A DNA stretch of 26,218 nt from a virus. A program made the translations under genes and the position numbers. Location: the IMG/VR virus record IMGVR_UViG_3300046777_002030, positions 1 through 26,218 of that record, one strand, 5' to 3'. The notes under the pieces were generated by a model. It had not been told where the DNA came from. It did no database searches and was given only the letters and a program-made list of their open reading frames with translations. Shown piece by piece: positions 20,687 through 26,218 of the stretch (positions are counted from its first letter, which is position 1; each line of letters starts with the position of its first letter).

Positions 20687-20850
20687 AGGAATACTCCTGG
20701 TTGATAATTTACCAACTTTTGAATCTCAGCAAGAAGTGTGCCATATTCTTTAAACTTTCTGTCTCCAGCAATATGGTGTCTTTGTCTAACCCACACCGCA
20801 TCTGCAAGCAGACGCAACTCATACTCTGAAAAATCTTTGAATCGTTCCAT
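20683..20850 (-). CDS. Hypothetical protein between gnd and PTOX, 55 aa
   Basis: 55 residues. I choose ATG 20848-20850 because AAGGAGG lies 5 nt before it, inside the gnd stop region (20856-20862); the longer frame to 20883 would start inside gnd. It is soluble and helical (FSEYELRLLADAVWVRQRHH, FKEYGTLLAEIQKLVN), with a basic centre. It does not look like CP12, because the paired cysteines are missing. Family unknown. Confidence 0.75.
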   Translation of the reverse strand: MERFKDFSEYELRLLADAVWVRQRHHIAGDRKFKEYGTLLAEIQKLVNYQPGVFL

Positions 20851-20860
20851 TGAAACCTCC

Positions 20861-21895
20861 TTATCTGACATGGTGGCCGCCAAACATAAATCTCATACCA
20901 TTTAAAACTTTGGACGCGAAAGCACCCAAACCGCGAGAATTAAATCTCTCATAAAGCGCAGTGGTGATGACAGGAGCGGGAACCCCCAGATCCACAGCGG
21001 CAGTAACCGTCCAACGACCCTCACCGCTGTCGGATACACCTCCAGAGAACTGTTTAAGCTGAGGATCGCGGCGTAACACATCAGCAGTAAGATCAAGTAA
21101 CCAAGAACCAACAACGCTACCACGACGCCATAGCTCAGCCACCTCAGCAACATCAATATCATAACAATAACTTTCTGGATCAGCCATTGGGGCGACCTCT
21201 GCATCTCCTTCTCTGACATACTGGGCACCTGCATTGGCGTTCTTAATGATGTTGAATCCTTCTGCATACGCCTGCATTATACCATACTCAATTCCATTGT
21301 GAACCATCTTTACAAAGTGGCCTGCACCTGGGCCTCCACAATGCAACCACCCATGTTCTGCAGAGGTTATGTCCGAGTCAAATTGAGTCCTGGGGGCAGC
21401 ACTGATTCCTGGGGCAAGGGCATCAAAAATGCGCGAACAAGAGGCGACCGCAGTATTTCCCCCGCCAACCATAAGACAGTATCCACGATCCAAACCATAA
21501 ACACCGCCGCTAGTGCCACAATCAATATATTGGATACCAATCTTTGCCAAGCGTTCTGCTCTTTTCCGACTGTCTTTAAAATTGCTATTGCCATGATCAA
21601 TAATAATATCTCCTTCACTACAATATCGTAGTAGCTCATTGATCGTCTCCTCTACTGTTTCGGCAGGAACCACCATCTGGAAAATACCAGGTTGTGTTCC
21701 ACCAGTTTTTGTTTGTTTAACTACTTGAACAAGGCCTTGTATAGAAGTTGTAACACCATTAACATATCCGTTTTCGTATGCTTCCTGAGCCTTTTCATAA
21801 TTCCTCCGATAACCCCAGACTTCTATTCCAGCTTTCATCATGCGACGGGACATTCCTTCTCCCATTCTTCCTAAACCGATTAATCCTACTTTCAT
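20861..21895 (-). CDS. gnd: 6-phosphogluconate dehydrogenase (decarboxylating), short form
   Basis: 344 residues, the short monodomain form seen in cyanophages and some bacteria. It oxidises 6-phosphogluconate to ribulose 5-phosphate and CO2. The dinucleotide motif is GLGRMG (7-12). Substrate and catalytic residues appear in DCGTSGG (125-131), Lys196 in GAGHFVKMVHNG, His199-Asn200 and Glu203 in HNGIEYGIMQAYAEGF. The C-terminal all-helical domain is present but short. A GGAGAGAG element precedes the ATG. It follows zwf by 9 nt, so the oxidative branch is in reaction order. Short forms often prefer NAD+, so cofactor choice is uncertain. Confidence 0.93.
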   Translation of the reverse strand: MKVGLIGLGRMGEGMSRRMMKAGIEVWGYRRNYEKAQEAYENGYVNGVTTSIQGLVQVVKQTKTGGTQPGIFQMVVPAETVEETINELLRYCSEGDIIIDHGNSNFKDSRKRAERLAKIGIQYIDCGTSGGVYGLDRGYCLMVGGGNTAVASCSRIFDALAPGISAAPRTQFDSDITSAEHGWLHCGGPGAGHFVKMVHNGIEYGIMQAYAEGFNIIKNANAGAQYVREGDAEVAPMADPESYCYDIDVAEVAELWRRGSVVGSWLLDLTADVLRRDPQLKQFSGGVSDSGEGRWTVTAAVDLGVPAPVITTALYERFNSRGLGAFASKVLNGMRFMFGGHHVR

Positions 21896-21904
21896 AACTC
21901 TCTC

Positions 21905-23236
21905 CTATTTGAGCTTGAGTGGATAATCCCACTTCGTAATAAGTTCCGTTTTAGATAAAGGTCCCCAAATACCTTCATTATAAAGATATGGTAGCGTCAT
22001 AATGCGACATTGATCCCCAGTACATAAGAGATCATCAACAATTCTCCAAGACTCCAACACTTCATCCGCATGAACAAAGTGCGATTGATCTTCATTTATA
22101 GCATCATAAAAGAGTTTCACATAACCATCAATTGCTTTCTCTACAGGATAATGATACTGAAGAATTGCGGGTTCTACCATATCATTTAGTCCAGGAGATT
22201 TAATGTCAATACGCATATCCAGATGGGGATCTGGTTGCAATCTCATTACGATTCGGTCATTACAATCATGTCCATCAAAGAGTTGTTGTGGAGGTGCTTT
22301 AAATTTAATCACAACCTCTACACAACCAACCGGCATTTTTTTACCAGTCATAAAGTGAAAAGGAACACCCTTCCATCTCCAGTTATCAACATACAAATCA
22401 CCAGCAACAAATGTTGGTGTCTGTGAATCTGGTTTTACACCATCCTCATTCTTGTATCCATCATATTGTCCAAGAACTACATTATCACCAAGTCTAGTTG
22501 CAGCAAGAACTTTAACCTTCTCTCTACGAATCTCTTTAGCATCATTCCTACAAGGGGGTTCCATTGCAATCAATGCAAGCACCTGAAGCATATGGTTCTG
22601 AAGCATATCTCTGACGGCACCAGCAGTATCATAATACTGGGCACGACCTTCGCAACCGATTGTTTCAGTTGCAAAGATTTGAACTTCTTCTACATACTGT
22701 CTGTTCCAAAGTGGTTCCAATAATATATTGCTAAAGCGGGTGGCAAGGATATTATTAACAGTATCTTTACCGAGATAATGGTCAATGCGATATACTTGTT
22801 TCTCGCGTAAATATCCAGCCACCACAGATTGTAGATAATTAGCAGATTGAAGATCGGTGCCAAAAGGTTTTTCAATAATGACTCTTGATTTTTCTGCGTC
22901 ATCTAACTTACCTGCTTCTTTGAGGTTTGTAATTGCATCGGCATATCTTTCTGGTGGAACAGAAAGAAAATAAGTTGTATCTTCAGATGAATCTAATAAC
23001 TTAAGAGACTCTGCATCACTCAAATCACAAGGAACATATTCAAGTCTTTTAATAAACTCTTGAGAATAATTACCAAGAACTTCCACCCAACTATCCTTAG
23101 AATGTTGAGTTCTGGAAGCACCAATAATCTTGAGTCCTTTTGGTAAAAGACCTTTCTTATGAAGAGTATGTAGTGCAGGTATAAGTTTTCTGCGACACAA
23201 ATCTCCTGTCGCACCGAAGATTACAATGTTTTTCAC
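21905..23236 (-). CDS. zwf: Glucose-6-phosphate 1-dehydrogenase
   Basis: 443 residues, slightly shorter than the about 490-510 of bacterial enzymes, as in other phage versions. First step of the oxidative pentose phosphate pathway, making NADPH. The coenzyme motif GATGDL is at 8-13, EKPFG at 122-126 and the substrate motif RIDHYLGK with catalytic-site His at 150-157. DMLQNHMLQVLALIAMEPP and the C-terminal domain to KWDYPLKLK are intact. The start overlaps the talC stop by four bases. NADPH would feed nucleotide synthesis and PTOX-balanced redox. No OpcA activator is seen in this window. Confidence 0.95.
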   Translation of the reverse strand: MKNIVIFGATGDLCRRKLIPALHTLHKKGLLPKGLKIIGASRTQHSKDSWVEVLGNYSQEFIKRLEYVPCDLSDAESLKLLDSSEDTTYFLSVPPERYADAITNLKEAGKLDDAEKSRVIIEKPFGTDLQSANYLQSVVAGYLREKQVYRIDHYLGKDTVNNILATRFSNILLEPLWNRQYVEEVQIFATETIGCEGRAQYYDTAGAVRDMLQNHMLQVLALIAMEPPCRNDAKEIRREKVKVLAATRLGDNVVLGQYDGYKNEDGVKPDSQTPTFVAGDLYVDNWRWKGVPFHFMTGKKMPVGCVEVVIKFKAPPQQLFDGHDCNDRIVMRLQPDPHLDMRIDIKSPGLNDMVEPAILQYHYPVEKAIDGYVKLFYDAINEDQSHFVHADEVLESWRIVDDLLCTGDQCRIMTLPYLYNEGIWGPLSKTELITKWDYPLKLK

Positions 23237-23895
23237 TTCTTTTTAACAGAATTCAATACTTCTTCCCAGTCCTTCTGGAAAAGATCTAGACCTTTATCGG
23301 TCAAGATGTTCTTGTACATTCCCCAGAAAACAACTGGAGGAATTGTAACCACATCTGCACCATTGAGTGCAGCCTGTTCTACTTGTCGTACATCACGAAT
23401 AGATGCAGCAAGAATCCGTGTGGATGTTCCAGAATAATCAAATGCTTTGCGAATGTTTTTGACAATCTCAACACCATCAATTGAATTATCCATCCATCTT
23501 CCTACAAAAGGAGAGATGAATGTTGCACCCGCTTTGGATGCAAGAATTGCTTGTGCAACCGAGAACACCAAAGTTACATTGGTTTGAATTCCTTTATCAG
23601 AAAGAAACTTACAAGCCTTGAGTCCTTCTACCGTGCAAGGAACCTTGATAGTAACTGCAGGTGCGATTGAGTAAAATTTTTGTGCTTCTGAAAGCATTTC
23701 TTCTGCGGTGTCTGCAACAACTTCTGCAGAGATACTTTGTAAGTTCCCAAACTTAGAAAGTTCAGTAATGACTTCTAGAAGTTGTCTACCGCTTTTGAGA
23801 ATGAGTGATGGGTTTGTAGTGACTCCATCAATTAACCCTGTCTCGTAAGCCGGTTGAATAAACGATACATCAGCCGTATCTAAAAAAATCTTCAT
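23233..23895 (-). CDS. talC: Transaldolase, TalC type
   Basis: 220 residues, the small fructose-6-phosphate-aldolase-like transaldolase of cyanophages, not the about 330-residue cyanobacterial TalB. It begins MKIFLDTADV and carries GVTTNPSLIL (24-33), the Schiff-base Lys84 in VTIKVPCTVEGL, and a complete TIM barrel to the Lys-rich end. GGGAGAGAG precedes the ATG. It heads the talC-zwf-gnd series and would recycle pentose phosphate carbon. Upstream are overlapping micro-ORFs that may share its transcript. Confidence 0.95.
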   Translation of the reverse strand: MKIFLDTADVSFIQPAYETGLIDGVTTNPSLILKSGRQLLEVITELSKFGNLQSISAEVVADTAEEMLSEAQKFYSIAPAVTIKVPCTVEGLKACKFLSDKGIQTNVTLVFSVAQAILASKAGATFISPFVGRWMDNSIDGVEIVKNIRKAFDYSGTSTRILAASIRDVRQVEQAALNGADVVTIPPVVFWGMYKNILTDKGLDLFQKDWEEVLNSVKKK

Positions 23896-23910
23896 TTGTC
23901 TCTCTCCCGT

Positions 23911-23997
23911 TTATGGATAAGCGTGCCCTAGTCCCCAAATAACAAATAGTCCAATTGATCCAAATACACAAATACTAGAAAAAGCGAGTTTAGTCAT
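23911..23997 (-). CDS. Micro-protein with one membrane span, 28 aa
   Basis: 28 residues with a GGAGGGG element right before ATG 23995-23997 and a central hydrophobic stretch (SSICVFGSIGLFVIWGLG). Its ATG overlaps the stop of the 41-residue frame upstream (ATGA), so coupling is likely. Family unknown. Confidence 0.5.
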   Translation of the reverse strand: MTKLAFSSICVFGSIGLFVIWGLGHAYP

Positions 23998-24119
23998 TCC
24001 CCTCCGTCTCTTCGTCCGTACATATAACCTATGATAAGACCACACATAAACACAACAAAAATTAAAAGTTGTTTTGTGACGAACTCAATAAGTTCGTTCC
24101 ATTCCGTAATCATCATCAT
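23994..24119 (-). CDS. Micro-protein with one membrane span, 41 aa
   Basis: Up to 41 residues, beginning at one of three tandem ATGs (24119, 24116 or 24113). A hydrophobic span (QLLIFVVFMCGLIIGYMYG) is followed by a basic and Gly-rich end (RRDGGE). Its stop overlaps the next start as ATGA. It overlaps the end of the acidic 43-residue frame in a different phase by about 30 nt, so only one of the two may be well expressed. Confidence 0.45.
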   Translation of the reverse strand: MMMITEWNELIEFVTKQLLIFVVFMCGLIIGYMYGRRDGGE

Positions 24120-24216
24120 CCTCATAGGTAGATGGTTCTTCAAAAAGTTCTTCCATTTTTTGTTGTAGAACTCTTTCTTGTAGTTCTTTTAAGTCTTCTT
24201 CTGTTAAAACAATCAT
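24085..24216 (-). CDS. Acidic micro-protein, 43 aa
   Basis: 43 residues, strongly acidic (LTEEDLKELQERVLQQKMEELFEE, then YEDDDDYG), probably an amphipathic or coiled-coil helix with no membrane span. AAAGGA lies 4 nt before ATG 24214-24216. The start overlaps the upstream 59-residue gene as ATGA. Family unknown. Confidence 0.55.
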   Translation of the reverse strand: MIVLTEEDLKELQERVLQQKMEELFEEPSTYEDDDDYGMERTY

Positions 24217-24392
24217 TTGTCCTTTAGTAGTTCCTCTATCCGTTTACGCATATTGTTGCTGTCCTGTTTCAAATAGTCTCTGAGAGAATAGCCTCGTTGA
24301 CCTCGCATAATACAAGTTCCTTGATAGAACATCGTCGCAGCAAATACTAAAAGAAAAACAATTCCTATTATTTCAGGGTAATGTTGAGCCAT
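24213..24392 (-). CDS. Small membrane protein, 59 aa
   Basis: 59 residues: an N-terminal hydrophobic span (IIGIVFLLVFAATMFYQG, about 8-25), then a basic and charged tail (MRGQRGYSLRDYLKQDSNNMRKRIEELLKDK). Its start lies inside the preceding 67-residue gene (25-nt overlap) and its stop is coupled to the acidic gene. Family unknown. Confidence 0.55.
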   Translation of the reverse strand: MAQHYPEIIGIVFLLVFAATMFYQGTCIMRGQRGYSLRDYLKQDSNNMRKRIEELLKDK

Positions 24393-24571
24393 GGTAGTAC
24401 TGGTGGAATAACTCCAATAAGTCTTAGCAGTCCTTCAGCAAATAAAGCAAGAACCACCCAACCAACACACATAGAAATAATGGAAGCATTCCTATTGTGC
24501 CTTCGTATAGCAGCATCAATCATCTCCTGAACTTCAGAACGACTTACAAGTTCATCGTGTTCTTTATCCAT
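24368..24571 (-). CDS. Small membrane protein, 67 aa
   Basis: 67 residues: a charged N-terminal helix (DKEHDELVSRSEVQEMIDAAIRRHNRN), then a hydrophobic span (ASIISMCVGWVVLALFAEGLLRLIGVIPPVL). The start overlaps the upstream gene by 8 nt. Family unknown; the coiled-coil-then-span layout suggests an anchored oligomer. Confidence 0.65.
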   Translation of the reverse strand: MDKEHDELVSRSEVQEMIDAAIRRHNRNASIISMCVGWVVLALFAEGLLRLIGVIPPVLPWLNITLK

Positions 24572-24788
24572 TTTTGATCTCCCTTAGATAACGGCGATAC
24601 ATTTCCAAAGTTTGATTGTCACATTCATTTTCATCTGAAGGGGGATTCCATCCCTGACTCAAAGTAAAATCACAAAACTCATAAACATCTTGAGTGATTA
24701 CAATTCCAACTCTAACTAAAGAACTAAGGAGGTATGCTCTTTTTTGAAAGCATTCATCTTTAAATCTCCAGTCATGAGTTGTAGTCAT
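24564..24788 (-). CDS. Hypothetical protein, 74 aa
   Basis: 74 residues from ATG 24786-24788, with GGAG about 7 nt upstream; a TTG start 12 nt earlier is less likely. The protein is soluble, with three Cys (DECFQKR, EFCDF, ENECDNQ) not arranged as a zinc ribbon. It overlaps the upstream 53-residue gene by 17 nt. Family unknown. Confidence 0.65.
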   Translation of the reverse strand: MTTTHDWRFKDECFQKRAYLLSSLVRVGIVITQDVYEFCDFTLSQGWNPPSDENECDNQTLEMYRRYLREIKNG

Positions 24789-24933
24789 CTTTATCTCCAA
24801 GAAACTTTGCTAGAGGATCTTTTTTTGTTTTGACGATCTCACATGCTCTTTTATAGAACATATTCTCCACATTACCGGAGGCTTCAAAAGTAGCCTTGAT
24901 CTTAACCCAATTACTATAGGTGTGATCGTCCAT
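24772..24933 (-). CDS. Conserved cyanophage hypothetical protein, 53 aa
   Basis: 53 residues from ATG 24931-24933. The sequence MDDHTYSNWVKIKATFEASG and NMFYKRACEIV looks like a short protein I have seen repeatedly in T4-like cyanophages, always without known function. It is soluble with mixed charge. It is the first gene after the candidate promoter at 24955-24981 and may head the long unit running down to talC, zwf, gnd and PTOX. Confidence 0.7.
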   Translation of the reverse strand: MDDHTYSNWVKIKATFEASGNVENMFYKRACEIVKTKKDPLAKFLGDKDDYNS

Positions 24934-24954
24934 AGTGTTATTGAATTGTACATA

Positions 24955-24981
24955 ATTATATACTAATCACGGAAGCCTCAA
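24955..24981 (-). promoter_or_regulatory. Candidate promoter of the micro-ORF/talC-zwf-gnd unit
   Basis: TATAAT (24955-24960) on the minus strand, with TTGAGG (24976-24981) at a short 15-nt spacing. The -10 is perfect, the -35 and spacing are weak. It lies 22 nt before the 53-residue gene, in a 114-nt gap (24934-25047) with no other feature seen. Confidence 0.5.
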
Positions 24982-25047
24982 CGGCAACCTTATGTGTTCA
25001 ACTCGTAACACTCATTAAGCAATAATTAAATTTGTAGTAATTCTAAA

Positions 25048-25133
25048 CGGAAAGGGTGGGATTTGAACCCACGGAGGCTACTAACCTCGCCGGTTTTCAA
25101 GACCGGTGCCATAAACCACTCGACCACCTTTCC
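25048..25133 (-). tRNA. tRNA-Ser (TGA anticodon)
   Basis: Acceptor GGAAAGG/CCTTTCC with discriminator G, anticodon stem CCGGT/ACCGG with loop CTTGAAA, a long variable arm as expected for Ser, and T loop GTTCAAATC. 86 nt; reads UCA and UCN codons. Confidence 0.92.
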
Positions 25134-25135
25134 AA

Positions 25136-25227
25136 CGGAGGATGTTGGATTTGAACCAACGGATGCACTTAAAGTACATCGGGGGATTAGCAATCCCCTG
25201 CATTAAACCTAACTCTGCCAATCCTCC
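25136..25227 (-). tRNA. tRNA-Ser (GCT anticodon)
   Basis: Acceptor GGAGGAT/ATCCTCC with discriminator G, anticodon stem GGGGA/TCCCC with loop TTGCTAA, long variable arm, T loop GTTCAAATC. 92 nt; reads AGC/AGU. Its first base (25227) is also the last base of the zinc-ribbon gene's TAG stop. Confidence 0.92.
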
Positions 25228-25478
25228 TATCGGATTTCAAAATCCAGTTTACGAACTTTGCGAGCTCGTCTGGACTCTTGGAAAGCAAGTTCAGATGGAC
25301 TGAATAGACTATCTTTCTTGTTTTCCTTTATTGAGTTTAACATAACAACTTGATTTAGGTCAACAGCAGTGATAGTGTCTCCCTTTACAAGTGTCATATT
25401 ATCACATCCACAACATACTGATTTTGTTGGATGCGACTCCAACTCGGTGTTACACACCTTACATCTTACTTTTAACAT
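25227..25478 (-). CDS. Zinc-ribbon hypothetical protein, 83 aa
   Basis: 83 residues with a likely zinc knuckle near the N-terminus: Cys6-x2-Cys9 (RCKVC) and Cys22/Cys25 (VCCGC). It is followed by a short beta stretch (MTLVKGDTITAVDLNQVVML) and a basic tail (ESRRARKVRKLDFEIR). I recognise it as a type of conserved short protein common in cyanomyoviruses, with no assigned role. RNA or DNA binding is plausible but unproven. It lies between a Dps-like gene and tRNA-Ser, whose 5' end abuts its stop codon. Confidence 0.75.
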   Translation of the reverse strand: MLKVRCKVCNTELESHPTKSVCCGCDNMTLVKGDTITAVDLNQVVMLNSIKENKKDSLFSPSELAFQESRRARKVRKLDFEIR

Positions 25479-25494
25479 TGTTCAATACCTTAAA

Positions 25495-26013
25495 TTAATC
25501 TTCAGTTGTTTCTTCTTCAGTTTCTAGAATAATTTCTTCCTCAGTTTCTTCATTAGTTTCTTCCTTTAATCCAGAAGATGACTCAAGATACGATCTCAAC
25601 ATCCAAACAAATTTTCCATGTGACTCATTCAAATCATCTGCAAGATTTGAAGTTGCTCTGGACTTCTGAGCATCTGCTTCCTCAGCAACTTCAGTAAATA
25701 GATCACAAAGATCTTGATTAGATTTCAACAGATCTTTTACCATTTTATGGCAATCTGTTGTACTTTGTCCAGTTTTGACTTTGGAAACTTCTACAACTCT
25801 CTCTAGACTATTGAGTGGTTTTACATTTAGAAATCTCATGTGTTCAGAGATACGATCAATCTCTTCAAACATGGTTTCATACTGATCACCAAATAGAGTA
25901 TGAAGTTGTGGAAAATCTTCTCCAACTACATTCCAATGATAGGCCCATGTCTTATGGAATAAGACAAAAAGAGATGCCTGTGCATCACTCAATAGTTTAA
26001 AAAGTTTTTCCAT
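25495..26013 (-). CDS. Dps/ferritin-like protein with acidic tail
   Basis: 172 residues. The N-terminal two-thirds follow the Dps four-helix bundle: YHWNVVGEDFPQLHTLFGDQYETMFEEIDRISEHMR. His26, His38, Asp53 and Glu57 have the spacing of the E. coli Dps ferroxidase ligands (His51, His63, Asp78, Glu82); the residue matching Asp67 is Gly42, with Asp43 next to it. Dps proteins store iron, remove peroxide and sometimes bind DNA. Here a Glu/Thr-rich acidic tail (about 147-172) replaces a basic DNA-binding tail, so DNA binding is unlikely. No Shine-Dalgarno is visible; a late-type CTAAATA element is 21 nt upstream. Confidence 0.82.
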   Translation of the reverse strand: MEKLFKLLSDAQASLFVLFHKTWAYHWNVVGEDFPQLHTLFGDQYETMFEEIDRISEHMRFLNVKPLNSLERVVEVSKVKTGQSTTDCHKMVKDLLKSNQDLCDLFTEVAEEADAQKSRATSNLADDLNESHGKFVWMLRSYLESSSGLKEETNEETEEEIILETEEETTED

Positions 26014-26034
26014 TATACCAAAAATACTTTGAAG

Positions 26035-26041
26035 TATTTAG
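26035..26041 (-). promoter_or_regulatory. Candidate late promoter of the Dps-like gene
   Basis: CTAAATA on the minus strand, 21 nt before the ATG and just past tRNA-Val. It lies inside a weak inverted repeat (AAATAC/GTATTT) that is followed by five T, so the same bases could end the tRNA transcript. Confidence 0.4.
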
Positions 26042-26044
26042 TAA

Positions 26045-26116
26045 TGGGAAATACTGGATTTGAACCAGTGACTTACTGCTTGTAAGGCAGCCACTCTACC
26101 GCTGAGTTAATCTCCC
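26045..26116 (-). tRNA. tRNA-Val (TAC anticodon)
   Basis: Acceptor GGGAGAT/ATTTCCC with one G-U pair, discriminator A, anticodon stem GCTGC/GCAGT with loop CTTACAA, T loop GTTCAAATC. 72 nt; reads GUA/GUG. Only 3 nt separate it from tRNA-Gly. Confidence 0.92.
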
Positions 26117-26119
26117 GAG

Positions 26120-26190
26120 AGCGGGTAACCGGATTTGAACCGGTGAGAACAACTTGGAAGGATGTCATGTTACCGCTACATCATACCCGC
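26120..26190 (-). tRNA. tRNA-Gly (TCC anticodon)
   Basis: Acceptor GCGGGTA/TACCCGC, anticodon loop CTTCCAA, T loop GTTCAAATC. 71 nt. The anticodon stem (ACATC/GTTGT) has one T-T mismatch. Reads GGA/GGG. Confidence 0.9.
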
Positions 26191-26200
26191 TTATGAGACA

Positions 26201-26206
26201 ATTATA
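26201..26206 (-). promoter_or_regulatory. Candidate -10 of the tRNA-Gly/Val unit
   Basis: TATAAT on the minus strand, 10 nt before the tRNA-Gly 5' end. A -35 at the usual spacing would lie at or beyond the right edge of the window, so the promoter cannot be confirmed. Confidence 0.45.
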
Positions 26207-26218
26207 ACTTATGTAGTT

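Noticed and set aside
20683-20850. CP12-like inhibitor of the Calvin cycle
   Set aside because: Considered because of the talC-zwf-gnd context, but the cysteine pairs and the acidic core of CP12 are absent.
20851-20883. Longer start of the 55-residue gene downstream of gnd
   Set aside because: It overlaps gnd, while a strong AAGGAGG stands before the ATG at 20850.
1-26218. CRISPR array, insertion sequence, integrase or attachment site
   Set aside because: No spaced direct repeats, transposase or integrase motifs, or flanking duplications were found on reading both strands.

Overview
The window looks like part of a T4-like cyanophage (cyanomyovirus) genome, probably infecting marine Synechococcus or Prochlorococcus. 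The evidence is the set of host-like auxiliary genes: high-light-inducible (Hli) proteins, PstS, plastoquinol terminal oxidase (PTOX), a talC-zwf-gnd pentose phosphate cassette, a tryptophan-halogenase homologue, a Dps-like protein and seven phage tRNAs. Host-type sigma70 promoters and T4-type late promoter motifs occur alongside them. Every gene reads on the minus strand, apart from a fragment of a plus-strand gene entering at the left edge (2-73).

Layout, left to right (transcription runs right to left). (1) 74-1500: a stress unit of two hli genes, a 28-residue membrane peptide, an unknown gene and a PrxII peroxiredoxin. It starts from a perfect-consensus promoter built into the pstS terminator and ends at a strong hairpin at 156-180. 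(2) 1537-4330: pstS and an SLH/OprB-type outer membrane porin, each preceded by a Pho box at the same spacing from a -10 element. (3) 4326-15644: a tightly packed glycan operon of 13 genes with 11 of 12 junctions overlapping: GDP-mannose 3,5-epimerase, SAM methyltransferase, extended SDR, GT10, sugar O-methyltransferase-like protein, NAD synthetase, UDP-sugar dehydrogenase, three GT11 paralogues with a GT-A enzyme between two of them, GT25 and a TauD-like dioxygenase. (4) 15652-17936: a second, AT-rich unit with two unknown genes, a methyltransferase, a 2OG-Fe(II) oxygenase, a small membrane protein and a structured untranslated region. (5) 17961-18421: tRNA-Met, tRNA-Ile, a Phd-like solitary antitoxin gene and tRNA-Pro under one promoter. 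(6) 18418-20054: a flavin-dependent halogenase with its own consensus promoter. (7) 20032-24960: PTOX, gnd, zwf, talC and a chain of overlapping micro-ORFs. (8) 25048-26206: tRNA-Ser x2, a zinc-ribbon gene, a Dps-like gene, tRNA-Val and tRNA-Gly.

Read together, the right half redirects host carbon and electrons: glucose-6-phosphate goes through zwf, gnd and talC to NADPH and pentoses, while PTOX vents electrons from plastoquinol. The left end handles phosphate capture and oxidative or light stress. The centre is a sugar-nucleotide and glycosyl-transfer factory. The most notable inference is that the epimerase would supply GDP-L-galactose, a 6-hydroxy analogue of GDP-L-fucose, to GT10/GT11 enzymes normally classed as fucosyltransferases. 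No GDP-fucose pathway gene is visible here. All functions are read from motifs by eye; no database search was run.
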